Assembly: GCA_034508935.3 (NCBI GenBank)
Contig: CM067444.1
Location: 85,044,783 to 85,108,782, forward strand
DNA length: 64,000 nucleotides
Reading direction: 5' to 3'
From: Berghia stephanieae
Taxonomy: Eukaryota; Mollusca; Gastropoda; Nudibranchia; Aeolidiidae
Below, in pieces: positions 54,726-64,000 of the stretch; position 1 is the first letter of the stretch, and each line of letters begins with the position of its first letter. A program made the position numbers and the translations under genes. The notes under the pieces are model-generated. The model saw only the letters and a program-made list of their open reading frames with translations, did not search any database and was not told the origin of the DNA.

Positions 54726-55127
54726 ATTTATGAGTGTTGATGGGTACTTGTAGGTTTGAGAGTGTTCGATAATGTTGGTTAGAGCTAATTTAAAATATAA
54801 ATGGAGTCACTCACTTATTTATGGCCGAAACACGTTTCTGTGATTTCCACATCGTCAGTCGGCATATTATGTCCGTAGTATGATTTTATTCCATTCAGGA
54901 GTTCGATGTTGATTTTCTTGAGTCCTTACTTCCGTTGTATTGTTGATTTAGCAGTGATTAGTGTTGTTGTGTAGTGACAATTTGTAGTGTGCTCTCATTG
55001 CATGTGTGTGTGGTGTATACATGTGTGCAGTGTGTGTTGGTGTGATATATTTTATATTTTATATTAGCTCTAACCAACATTATCGAGCACTCGTACCTAC
55101 AGGTACCCACCAACACTCATAAATACC
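54726..55127. repeat. Inverted repeat pair, likely Penelope-type pLTR
   Basis: The left arm (54726-54800) and right arm (55047-55127) are reverse complements sharing gataatgttggttagagcta, gggtac, gtaggt and gagtgttg. The pair holds the hammerhead-like sequence and ends just before the Penelope-like coding remnant at 55141. Confidence 0.7.
54824..54863 (-). ncRNA. Hammerhead ribozyme (minimal, Penelope-type)
   Basis: Read on the minus strand: stem I GCCGA pairs with TCGGC; core CTGACGA; stem II TGTG pairs with CACA around loop GAAAT; core GAAA; a two-pair stem III (AC/GT, loop GT); then T as the base before cleavage and the 3' side of stem I. All three stems and the invariant core bases are present. 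The first pair of stem II is T-A instead of the usual G-C, so cleavage could be weak. Hammerheads with very short stem III are known from Penelope-like retroelements, and this one lies just upstream of such a remnant. Confidence 0.65.
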
Positions 55128-55140
55128 CTGCTCCAAACAG

Positions 55141-55963
55141 TTGAGCACTCTCGGTACCGGTAGCCAACACACCACTCACAACATGTTAACATTGAAGAAA
55201 AAAAACGTAGACTATTCGATGAAAAACTTCCCCAACCCAAACAAATATGCTTATCTTAAAGAGCTCCTAAACAAAATGGAACGTTTCCTGAGACGCCTGA
55301 GATGGAAGGTGTTCCACTTTTTAAAAAACGAGGAAGATGACGATCCACCAATAAAAGAAAATTTTGGATTTAACACAGCAAACTACCCACCCCCCACAAA
55401 GACCTAAATGCTTTCGAATATGACTTATTCGACCTAATTCCAACCATCAATTTTTTTTTTAAACAACTCTAAATTCCAAAACACCCTCGCCAAAGATGAG
55501 ACAGAAATTAAGAAATCTAAAAACCTGGTCATACCAGCAGACAAGACAAAGAATATATACGAGCTCGACACCAGCACTTACACTAAACTCATCCAAAACA
55601 TCATCACCCAACACTATAAAAAAAGCCCCTGCCAAAAACATCAACTTGGAAGAAAAGCAGATTGCAACCAAACTCGACTTAGAAGAGAGGATAGAGTGCA
55701 TCGCACCCAACGAGGCTTTCATAACACAAAACAGACTTCAACAACAACCCATCGACAAATTGCCACTTTTTGGGGGGGACAATAAAGATATATTATTATT
55801 ATCATGCAGGCTAATAAACCCAGCTAAATCAGAAACAGGCATTATAAGCAATCACTACCTCCAAGACATCAACAACACAATCAGACAAAACACAGACATA
55901 CAACAATGGACGAACACACAAGCAGTCATCAATTGGTTTAAAACCCTCACCAATAAACGCAAT
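55141..55963 (+). mobile_element. Penelope-like retroelement fossil, 5' part
   Basis: Broken coding sequence with a FLRRLRWKVFHF block, a PADKTKNIYELDTSTY segment, CRLINPAKSETG and a WTNTQAVINWFKTL segment. The frame is cut by the P-type transposon and the reverse-transcriptase core resumes at 58646. Several further breaks; an old copy of the same family as the fossil at 7965. Confidence 0.65.
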
Positions 55964-55964
55964 C
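55957..55964. repeat. Target duplication of P-type element, left
   Basis: acgcaatc, repeated at 58639-58646. Because the next base is ambiguous, the duplication is 7 or 8 bases. Confidence 0.8.
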
Positions 55965-56234
55965 AGAGAGTTTAGAAGCTAACGCTTAGAGAGCTCTCTC
56001 TTCCCTCCCGCTCTCCATGACAACAATGCATTTCATTGCGTATCAGCCGAAAAATTGTGTGTCACGAAATAGGCGCGGATCACTGAATGTGTGTTTCGTC
56101 TGCTAGAGATCGGCTGCTCTTTTTCTTTACTATCGGCTCAGGCTTTATGTGCAAAATCGTACAGCTTAGTTTGATTCTCTAGATCAGGTTACGATAACTT
56201 TGTAAGATTCTAAAATAAATTACTTATAATAATA

Positions 56235-56257
56235 ATGATGTGTGTGTGTGAGACACA

Positions 56258-56318
<61 letters not shown>

Positions 56319-56349
56319 CGGGTGGGAGGGGTGAGGGGGGGGGGGGGGG
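56235..56349. repeat. (GT)n, (CA)n, (GA)n and G-run composite
   Basis: Successive simple repeats inside the P-type element, ending with a run of about 16 G. Confidence 0.95.
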
Positions 56350-56460
56350 ATAAACTTTGACAAAAAATAAATTTAACTCAACTTTACAGCGAAAATCATG
56401 ATTTATTTTAAACAAACTTAATAGAAACAAACGACCTTTGTATTTTCAACAAAGCCATAA

Positions 56461-56752
<292 letters not shown>

Positions 56753-57196
56753 TTATGTGTTTAATTAACACACGTATAGTTCAAAATAATATGTACAATG
56801 AAAAAATAGTATGCATGACTAAGATGACGTCAAGTTGCGTTGCATAGATTAATGACCACAAGTACAATTAAACATAATGAAGGAGAGAAATACAAAATAC
56901 ATGTACTCTCGTGTAAGTATTGTAGAATCTAATCTAAAACACATTTTATAAACTGAAAAATGGCTCAGTAAAATCACAAAGGGGGACAATGCTGCATCAA
57001 CACCGATGATTGACAGTGACAGACCAGAATTGATAACCTCGGTATACATCCATTGTCTCCTGAGACAGACGGAAGCCAACAACAACAGGCATACCGGTAA
57101 GAAAACAAATCAGCGACATATCAAATCTACACGACATGGCTAAATGTGGCAGCCTTCCTATTTCTATGGGTGGGCTGTTTTTCTGACAGTGATTCA

Positions 57197-58532
57197 TTAA
57201 CTGGCATTAGTGAACAAATTAGCTACATAAAAAAGTAAATCACACTTTCCATTTTTGCAACCAAGGCCCATGTGGGGTGGAATGCTTACCACAAGCCGTC
57301 TAATGATCCTATTTCTCAGACCAGTAATGTGCAGTGTGGGAGTAATGGCGTCTCTGAATTCCTTTTCCATAATTTCTATGATACAGAGAAGTTCTGAACT
57401 TGGTGCACAGAGACCGCCATGGTTACAACCCTGAAGGTTCTTTGCATGCAGGAATACTTGACTCTCTTTGCCAGGGTCCTTGTCACCTTTCAATAAATCT
57501 TGACAGTCTGTACACACATGGGGCATTAATTTGACTGCAACATACCCAGATATGCAAGTTGTTACATTCTGTTCATTTGGTATTAGGGATTGCATAGTTG
57601 ATGGCAACATCAGCTGTCTAATTTCCTGTGGAACATCTTGTTGAAGGCGTGTCTTGACTGCCACTGAAACAGGAAGCATCAAAAGGTTCTTCACATAAAA
57701 CATTTCGTCTGTACAGTGCATCAGCTGACTTGTCATCCAAATCAGCACGCCTGCAGTTGATGACCCAACGCCTGGACCTGTAAAAAATAACTAACGCAGT
57801 TCAATATTGGATCTAGATCTATTATTAGTAATTAATTGAGAGCTAGGTCTGATTAAGAGTTAATTTTATACATAAAAGCACATACTAATTGGCCGAGAGA
57901 GACTAGATGTATGCTTCTCTTTAGATAAACTTCTAAAAAACTAAGCTCACTTCATTGAGATTACTACTGTACTAGAATCTAGACATAGGCATCACAAGTC
58001 TAGTCAATGTACATCCTATCTAGTCATCCCTCTAAAGCTCTTTGAGCATATTTATTGGATATTGCGCTATATAAAAGCTCCATTATTTTAAGCATAAATC
58101 CACTGGCACAACATATATGGCTAAAATTCAATGCCGTGTAGCTACACCGTCGCCCCCTACCCTTTACTGTTTTAAATCAACCACATCTGCTATTATTATT
58201 ATGGAAAAGGAGAAGAAGAAGATGAAGAAGAAGAAGATAATGGCTAGCCTCACCCCCAACAGAGCCACCTTTAAGGGTCACAGTCACGGTGCAGTAGATT
58301 AGAACTGGATCAGAAATCTAATGTTCATTTTCTCTTGTAACACAATCTAGACGTGTTAATATAGAAATATAGGTATTTGTTAAGGTTAATAGATTAAAGT
58401 TTAATTTTCTCACCTTTCAGGATCCTTTGGGAAACGGAAGAAACCTAAATCTGGTCTCTTGTGTCGAGAATTTGAACAATTGATACCGGAACACCACTGG
58501 CATTTGTTATGTGTTGTCGGCGTCGGCGCCAT
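57197..58532 (-). pseudogene. THAP-domain P-type transposase, defective
   Basis: Exon 1 (58532-58414) starts ATG and encodes a C2CH THAP zinc finger: NKCQWCSGINCSNSRHKRPD, LGFFRFPKDPE. It splices by gtgaga/ttacag to an exon beginning at 57777 and continues RRWVINCRRADLDD and NVLCEEPFDASCF. The fourth zinc ligand, normally His in the CxxH motif, is Pro here (CEEPF). About 120 bases into exon 2 the meaningful frame changes: the frame ending at 57197 then reads KTRLQQDVPQ, CISGYVAVKLMPHVCTDCQD and HGGLCAPSSELLCIIEIM, which resembles the C-terminal region of P/THAP9-type transposases. The frame change could be a frameshift or a very small intron. The central catalytic region, several hundred residues in intact relatives, is absent. 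Confidence 0.7.
58035..58095 (+). repeat. SINE tail fragment
   Basis: tttgagcatatttattggat and ttgcgctatataaaagc match the tail of the 5995 SINE family read on the other strand. Confidence 0.5.
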
Positions 58533-58645
58533 CTTAGCTCATTGTTGTACGCGCTTATTTCCACGATCAGCTGTTGACCCAGATACGGGCTTTTTGGCTA
58601 GAGAGAGCTCTCGAAGCGTTAGCTATACAATCTCTCTGACGCAAT

Positions 58646-58990
58646 CTACAATTTATACAGCTAGACATCTCTGATTTTTACGCCAGCATAACAGAGAAAA
58701 CGTTCACAAGAGCTATCACAGTCGCAGCAGAGCACACCGATATCAATCAAAATACCATAAACATAATCAAACACGCAAGGCGGTCACTTTTCTTCCATAA
58801 CAGAGAAATCTGGACCAAGAAAAAAGGCCAATTTGACATCACTATGGGTACATACGACAGCGCTGAGGTGTGCGAACTAGTGGGCCTCTACATTACGCAC
58901 CAGATCAAGGACCAACTACCTACCAAACATAAACTTCGGCCTCTACAGGGACGACGGACTGGAACACATAGCAAAACATCAAAATCCAAC
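58646..58990 (+). mobile_element. Penelope-like retroelement fossil, 3' part
   Basis: The reverse-transcriptase core resumes directly after the P-type element: QLDISDFYASITEK, MGTYDSAEVCELVGLY. It ends near 58990, where a minisatellite begins. Broken; no 3' terminal structure seen. Confidence 0.65.
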
Positions 58991-58999
58991 ATTGAGAGA

Positions 59000-59410
59000 A
59001 TGAAGAAAAAACTCTGATCAGCGGGGAGTGAACTTGGGACAAAAGGATGTTGACACCTGTGGGGAGTGAACCTGGGGCTATAAGAGGTGGACACTACTTG
59101 TGAGTAAACGCAGAACCACTGGATTTGGACTCCAGTGGGGAATGAGCCTAGAGCAATAAGAGGTGGGCACCACTGGGGAGTGAACTCAGGACCACCAGAT
59201 ATGGACACTAGTGGGGAGTGAACCCGGGACTTTGGGAGGTGGACACCAGTGGGGAGTGAGACCAAGGCTATGAGAGGTGGACACCGCTGGGGGATGGGGG
59301 TGGACACCAGTGGGGAGTGAATCCAGGGCTATAAGAGGTGAACACGGAACCACTGGATATGGACATCAGTGGGGAGTGAACACAGGACCACCAGATATGG
59401 ACATCGGATT
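59000..59410. repeat. Degenerate GC-richer minisatellite
   Basis: Blocks of ggggagtgaac...ggac, gatatggacac and gaggtggacacc recur about every 36 or 72 bases. A frame through it encodes repeated Pro/Val/Ser-rich peptide but has no homology I recognise. Confidence 0.85.
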
Positions 59411-60377
59411 CCACTTTTGGAATGTGTCGGGTCGGCAGGTCTGAAGATCCCTATGGATGTTCGTGAGTATTGGTGTCATTCCATGCGCAGTACCAACTGG
59501 TTAATATTTTTTGTAGGTCTAATGTAATGTTTTATTTTATTTTGTTAGTTTCCTTTTGCATATGTGATTGTTGTCTAACAGTCTCTGTCTTCTTCAATTA
59601 TTAAAGAAATGTCTTTTTTCATGGTGTTCACAGTGTTGTTGCTTTTTACCTCCTTTTGTTTATTGCTTTTTTTACAAGGTGTTTTGCTGGGTTTTTGTCC
59701 ACTTTCCATTACAGTTCTTGCTGGTTCAAGCATGCGTTCGGGAGAAGCCAAAAAAACATGCTAGAATCCAAGGATGACAAAAACCAATGCTTATGGGAAT
59801 TTGGCGTGCTAGAATCCAGTGAGGACCGTACTCTATTTCTGAGAACACCTTTCCCGTCCCCTCACCTTACTTCAACTGTCTCTATCACTTTACCTTGCTG
59901 TGGGTCTCAAGTTTTGCCAAATGACAACCTTAACAAGACAAAACATAATACCTTCAGAAAAACTAAAACATCATATCTAGGACAAGGGCATATTTAGTAG
60001 TATAAAGAAGAGATGGAAGCGAGGATGGCAATAGAATGAAGGGGTGGAAGTAGAGACATGAAGAGCTGCAGTCGTAGAACTCATTTCCTGGGCAGGCTAA
60101 AAGATAATTCCTGTATTGTATTTCCTACTTTCCTGTGGGTTAATGGCTAGGAGTATTGCCTACTGGGGAAGGAGGGGGGGGGGGGGCGCATGACAGATGC
60201 TTGCTGTCTCCACACAATACACATTTCTGATGTCCCCTTTGACTTGAAATGAGACTAACATGGTTTTGGTTAGGCCCTTGTTGAGACCCTTATGAAATTC
60301 GTGTTTTTACTCTTGAGTAGGCACGTGCTGTCTGTAGAAACAAGTGCATTGCCTATATTACAGAGAAAAGTGAGACT
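59411..60377. other. Intergenic, nothing recognised
   Basis: T-rich sequence with a G run at about 60174-60187. No supported gene. Confidence 0.4.
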
Positions 60378-60392
60378 AAGGCATTTATTACT
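60378..60392. repeat. 15-bp target duplication, left
   Basis: aaggcatttattact, repeated exactly at 63596-63610. Confidence 0.95.
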
Positions 60393-63300
60393 TACTTAAT
60401 CCTCTTCGGGCCTTGAGGCACATAGGGCATCCACCAGACATCTCCATTTTTTTGCGATCAGCTGCTTTTGCGGTGGCTGTATTCCAGGACAGGCCTGCTT
60501 CCTTTAATTCTTTCTCCATCGTCCTTCGCCAGGTTTCTTTGGGTCTTCCCCGCTTTCTCTTCCCATCTGCTGTCCAGTACAAGGCTGTCTTGGGAAGTGA
60601 CCCTTTTTCCATTCTGGCCACATGACCCAGCCAACGCCATCTTCTTCTTTTTATTTGGCTATCAATGCTAGTGCAGTCAGCTTTCTTTAATAGATCCACT
60701 GTTCTTATTTTTGTAGGCCAAAATAAATTAAAAATTCTTTTTAAACACTTGTTCTGAAAGGCTTCTAGTTTCTGTATTAAGGAGGATGTCATTTTCCAGC
60801 TTTCACTTCCATAAAGCAGTACACTTAAAACATTGCTCTTGTATATTTTCAGCTTTGTCTTTCTCATTATTTGCTTTGATTTCCAAAAGTTTTTCAGCAT
60901 GCCGAAAGCCTGGTTTGCCTTTTGAATTCTGTGCTTGATATCGTGTTCTGCATTTCCGTCGTCTGTTATTTTGGATCCGAGGTAGGAGAACTCTGTTACC
61001 TCTTCAATTATATGTTCATCTATCCTAATTTCACTGTCATGTTTTGGATTCACCCTAATGTACACAGTCTTATCGAAATTTATTTTCAGTCCAATTTTCG
61101 AGGCGTTCTTGTGTAGTACGTTTAGTTTCTCTGAGGCGTCTCTGTGTGTACTGGAAACTAACGCGATATCATCTGCGTAGTCTATATCTTCCAGAAAAGA
61201 TGTCAGTGTCCAGCGAATGCCTCTCTTCTTACCATCAATTGTATTTTTCATGAGCCAGTCTAGAGCCAGGATAAACAGAAGCGGGGAGAGTATGCAGCCT
61301 TGTTTTACACCAGTTGTTACATTAAAGCTGTCTGTTAAATTGTTACCACAGATCACTTGGCATTGGTAGTTGCTGTACATTGCTTTGATTAGGTTGACTA
61401 TCTTCATCGGTATACCATAATGGCGGAGTATTTTCCACAGGGACTCTCTGTGTAAGCTGTCAAAGGCTTTTTCAAAATCGACAAAAATGGTGTAGAGGGG
61501 GCTGTTCCATTCAATGCTTTGCTCCAGGATTTGTCTCAGGGTAAATATGTGGTCACTACATGACTTCTCTTTTCTGAACCCTGCCTGCTCTTTTCTAAGA
61601 ATGTTTTCAATGTGAGGTGAGATTCTTTTCAGAAGGATTCTATTAAAAATTTTGCTCGTTACGGACAGGAGTGTGATTCCACGCCAGTTAGCACAATTTC
61701 CTAGGTCTCCTTTCTTGGCTATTTTATGGATGATGCCTTTCTGCCAATCCTCTGGTATTTCTTCCTTTTCCCAAATGTTGGTGAACAGTTTACTGAGAAT
61801 TTTGGACATTTCTTGCGAGTTCGCTTTAAGCATTTCCGCAGTGATTTTGTCAATACCTGGGGCCTTGCCATTTTTTTGTTGTTGTATTGCCTCAGTGATT
61901 GGACCAAGATTAACCTCTACGTCCCTTTCTGCTTCTGGGATATCTGTGTAAGAAGATGGGTCTGGTCTGTTCAGAAGGTTTGCGAAATATTCTCTCCATC
62001 TTTCAATTTTCTCCTTTTCGTCTGTGATGACACTACCATCTTGGGATTTTAATGGTTTCTCTTGACCATAACTTCTGTTTCCCGAGAGCTTTTTTGTGAT
62101 TTTGTATAGTGTTTGTGTGTCGTGTCTTACAGCTGCATTTTCTGCTTCAGTTGCTAAATTTTCTGCAAAATCTCTTTTGTCTTTCCTTGTGGATTTTTTC
62201 ACTTCTTTATCCTTCAATGAGTATTCACTGGATAGCCTTTCTTTCAGTCGGGGGGATTTAGCGTTCAGGAGATTTAGTTTGATTGATTTTCTTTGGTTAA
62301 TGAGCTCCCATGACCTTGCTGATATCCAATTCTCTGTATTGGATTTATTGTGTCCTAAGTGTTCAGTGGCACTTTCCTGCATGACGTGGTTGAAATCTTG
62401 GATTGTCATGTTTGTAATATCTTGTATTGCACTGAATTTGTTTCTGACTGAGATATTGAAATTGTTTTGGATATCTGGGATTTTCAATTTATCTGTGTTG
62501 AAACGTTTCTCCTTCTGTTTTGCTATTTTTGTTTTCATCAATTTAGTAGAGATTTTGGCTGTGACAAGATGGTGGTCACTTCCAATGTCTGCCAATCGTC
62601 TGACTCTGACATCGTTTAGGCTGCTCTTCCATTTTCTGTTTATAATTATATGGTCTATCTGACTTTCTGTTTTCCCATCTGGTGATTTCCATGTCAATTT
62701 GTGGATGTTTTTGTGTGGGAAGAAAGTTCCACCAATAATGAAGTTGTGTTCTTCACAAAATTCTGCCAGTCTGCTTCCATTGTTGTTCATTAACCCTATG
62801 CCCTCCTTTCCAACGGACTGATTTGTTTGTGTATTGCCAACTCTAGCATTAAGGTCTCCGATGATCATGAGCATATCATGTCTTGGAATGTTTTCAACGG
62901 CCATTCTTAGAATATCGTAAAATTCTTCTTTGTTTTCTTCATCTGAATCCTCTGTAGGTGCGTAGCATGTGAGGATTGATAGCTTGGTGTATTTTGAGTT
63001 GTGTCTTGTGTATAAAAGTCTTTCACTTATCGGTTTCCATTCCAATAGTGACTTGTTGTTTTGCCTGGCTATCAAGAGGGCAACACCTTCTCTGTGTTGG
63101 TCATCCTTTCGTCCTGACCAAATGATCAGGTCGCCATTTGAGAGTTGGCGCTTCCCAGCTCCTGTCCATCTTGCCTCTGATATGCCTAGCAAATCGATCT
63201 TGTAGTTCAACATCTCGCGCTGGGCTTGTGCCAGTTTTCCTGTTTGATATAGGGTCCTAACATTCCAGCACGAGACATCGAGCTTGCGTTTTGGTGACAA

Positions 63301-63474
63301 CAGATCTGCAATCTGGTCGGGGGCGTCCTTTCGGCTTTGACCTCCTACCGTCATGAAGCCAGTATTCTGGTCCGCTTCTCTGCTGCCGCCGGTTGTGGAT
63401 TTATGTCTGGTTTCTGTTTCTGTAACAGTTTGCTTTTTATGAGGTGGGTTGTTAACCCTACGCTCAACCCCCAT
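60388..63474 (-). CDS. RTE-like LINE ORF: endonuclease and reverse transcriptase
   Basis: 1028 residues from ATG at 63474 to the stop at 60388, no interruption. Endonuclease about 70-310: SCWNVRTLYQTGKLAQAQRE, LGISEARWTG, MIIGDLNARVG and GSDHHLVTAKI. Reverse transcriptase about 520-790: WQKGIIHKIAKKGD, FVDFEKAFDSLHR, TGVKQGCILSPLLFI and DYADDIALVSS. The C-terminal region carries YLGSKITDDGN, RRWRWLGHVARM and GRPKETWRRT. These match RTE/BovB-related LINEs often mislabelled craniofacial development protein 2-like. It makes the nick and copies its RNA at the target. The stop lies within the last bases of the element, so there is almost no 3' UTR beyond a short ttaagta tail. Confidence 0.93.
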   Translation of the reverse strand: MGVERRVNNPPHKKQTVTETETRHKSTTGGSREADQNTGFMTVGGQSRKDAPDQIADLLSPKRKLDVSCWNVRTLYQTGKLAQAQREMLNYKIDLLGISEARWTGAGKRQLSNGDLIIWSGRKDDQHREGVALLIARQNNKSLLEWKPISERLLYTRHNSKYTKLSILTCYAPTEDSDEENKEEFYDILRMAVENIPRHDMLMIIGDLNARVGNTQTNQSVGKEGIGLMNNNGSRLAEFCEEHNFIIGGTFFPHKNIHKLTWKSPDGKTESQIDHIIINRKWKSSLNDVRVRRLADIGSDHHLVTAKISTKLMKTKIAKQKEKRFNTDKLKIPDIQNNFNISVRNKFSAIQDITNMTIQDFNHVMQESATEHLGHNKSNTENWISARSWELINQRKSIKLNLLNAKSPRLKERLSSEYSLKDKEVKKSTRKDKRDFAENLATEAENAAVRHDTQTLYKITKKLSGNRSYGQEKPLKSQDGSVITDEKEKIERWREYFANLLNRPDPSSYTDIPEAERDVEVNLGPITEAIQQQKNGKAPGIDKITAEMLKANSQEMSKILSKLFTNIWEKEEIPEDWQKGIIHKIAKKGDLGNCANWRGITLLSVTSKIFNRILLKRISPHIENILRKEQAGFRKEKSCSDHIFTLRQILEQSIEWNSPLYTIFVDFEKAFDSLHRESLWKILRHYGIPMKIVNLIKAMYSNYQCQVICGNNLTDSFNVTTGVKQGCILSPLLFILALDWLMKNTIDGKKRGIRWTLTSFLEDIDYADDIALVSSTHRDASEKLNVLHKNASKIGLKINFDKTVYIRVNPKHDSEIRIDEHIIEEVTEFSYLGSKITDDGNAEHDIKHRIQKANQAFGMLKNFWKSKQIMRKTKLKIYKSNVLSVLLYGSESWKMTSSLIQKLEAFQNKCLKRIFNLFWPTKIRTVDLLKKADCTSIDSQIKRRRWRWLGHVARMEKGSLPKTALYWTADGKRKRGRPKETWRRTMEKELKEAGLSWNTATAKAADRKKMEMSGGCPMCLKARRGLSK

Positions 63475-63595
63475 TCCTGGAGGGCCGGTGGATTACTCTT
63501 CGTCTGATCTCTCTCCTTTTTTCTCTTATTAGAGGTCCGAGGTTCGAGATACGCAAGCCCTCCCACCACGACAAGGTGATAATCCGTCGGGAGAG
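60393..63595 (-). mobile_element. RTE-like LINE, apparently full and recent
   Basis: Bounded by the perfect 15-bp duplication. The 5' end (right side, minus strand) reads tctcccgacggattatcacc followed by ttgtcgtggtgggagggctt, a leader I associate with this LINE type. With an uninterrupted ORF and a perfect duplication, the insertion is young. Confidence 0.92.
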
Positions 63596-63610
63596 AAGGC
63601 ATTTATTACT
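63596..63610. repeat. 15-bp target duplication, right
   Basis: aaggcatttattact, identical to 60378-60392. Confidence 0.95.
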
Positions 63611-64000
63611 CAAGACCAAAAACATCCATAAATTTTAATGATGAATCCAAAATAGTAGCCTAGTAATAAGAAGAAAAGAGATATGCACGTTTTATGCTTT
63701 TGTGGCTTCTCCCGTCAGTAACAAGGACCAGTCACTACACGAGGAAAAGAGCATAGGGTGAATGATCGTGTTCATTTTCAATAGTTCCACCAGTCTAATA
63801 GGCTATAAATAGAGACAAATATACTCTATCTCTGCTTTCATCACCGCGACATGAGGTTTAAAGAGCCAGGAATGGAATTGACAATCATCTGAATAGCAAT
63901 ATCATAAAAGAGTGGAATCCGCATAAATTCAACACCTCTTATTGGTCCCAAATATTCTGTTCTTTATCTAAGTGTTTCGTTGATAATGGATAAAGCCAGC
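63611..64000. other. Right edge, nothing recognised
   Basis: No exon, repeat or inverted structure was recognised. Confidence 0.4.

Noticed and set aside
56997-57197. 66-residue minus-strand frame downstream of the THAP gene
   Set aside because: No homology recognised; it lies in the 3' part of the P-type element in another frame.
59568-59997. Plus-strand frames of 69 and 113 residues
   Set aside because: Short, overlapping in different frames, no splice context and no recognised similarity.
62096-62662. 188-residue plus-strand frame
   Set aside because: Antisense shadow of the RTE-like LINE ORF; hydrophobic by reversal of a Lys/Glu-rich coding strand.

Overview
This is an intron-rich, AT-rich animal genome segment. 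It is packed with simple repeats ((CT)n, (GT)n, (CTA)n), tRNA-derived SINEs, short inverted-repeat transposons and RTE/CR1-type LINEs. Repeat style and gene content suggest a lophotrochozoan, perhaps a mollusc. That placement is an inference from repeats and gene similarity only. A 100-base N gap at 28121-28220 shows it is a draft scaffold.

Three host genes can be rebuilt exon by exon from splice sites and matching reading phase. (1) ESS2/DGCR14, a spliceosome-associated protein, lies on the + strand at 208-18442: seven exons are visible, and the first exons lie left of the window. (2) ERP29, an ER luminal chaperone, lies on the - strand at 36539-25898: a signal-peptide exon, a thioredoxin-fold exon and a C-terminal exon ending in KDEL are present, and one internal exon is missing from an intron that holds the N gap. 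(3) A SKA2-like kinetochore gene lies on the + strand at 36852-52126: nine exons, 265 residues, with a C-terminal part that resembles the SKA1 microtubule-binding domain. Genes 2 and 3 are head to head, with 312 bases between their start codons, and probably share a two-way promoter.

The rest is layered transposable elements. The 11.4-kb intron of ESS2 holds a 6.3-kb DNA transposon (8840-15104) with terminal inverted repeats and a 7-bp target duplication. It encodes an apparently intact, three-exon, 1048-residue DDE-type transposase on the - strand. It sits inside an older broken Penelope-like retroelement and itself received a 420-bp hAT MITE just upstream of its gene. Around 55.1-59.0 kb a second Penelope-like copy is split by a 2.7-kb P-type/THAP DNA transposon, again with a readable target duplication. 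Upstream of that copy is a sequence that folds as a near-complete hammerhead ribozyme.

Two LINEs have long open frames: a CR1-like one (about 32.36-35.8 kb) in ERP29 intron 1, and an RTE-like one (60393-63595) flanked by a perfect 15-bp duplication. Three related elements beginning CTGTC (27.1, 44.1 and 49.9 kb) all have 6-bp target duplications, an uncommon length. At the left end, a SINE-bearing 396-bp unit forms a tandem repeat and then a nearly perfect 1-kb palindrome.
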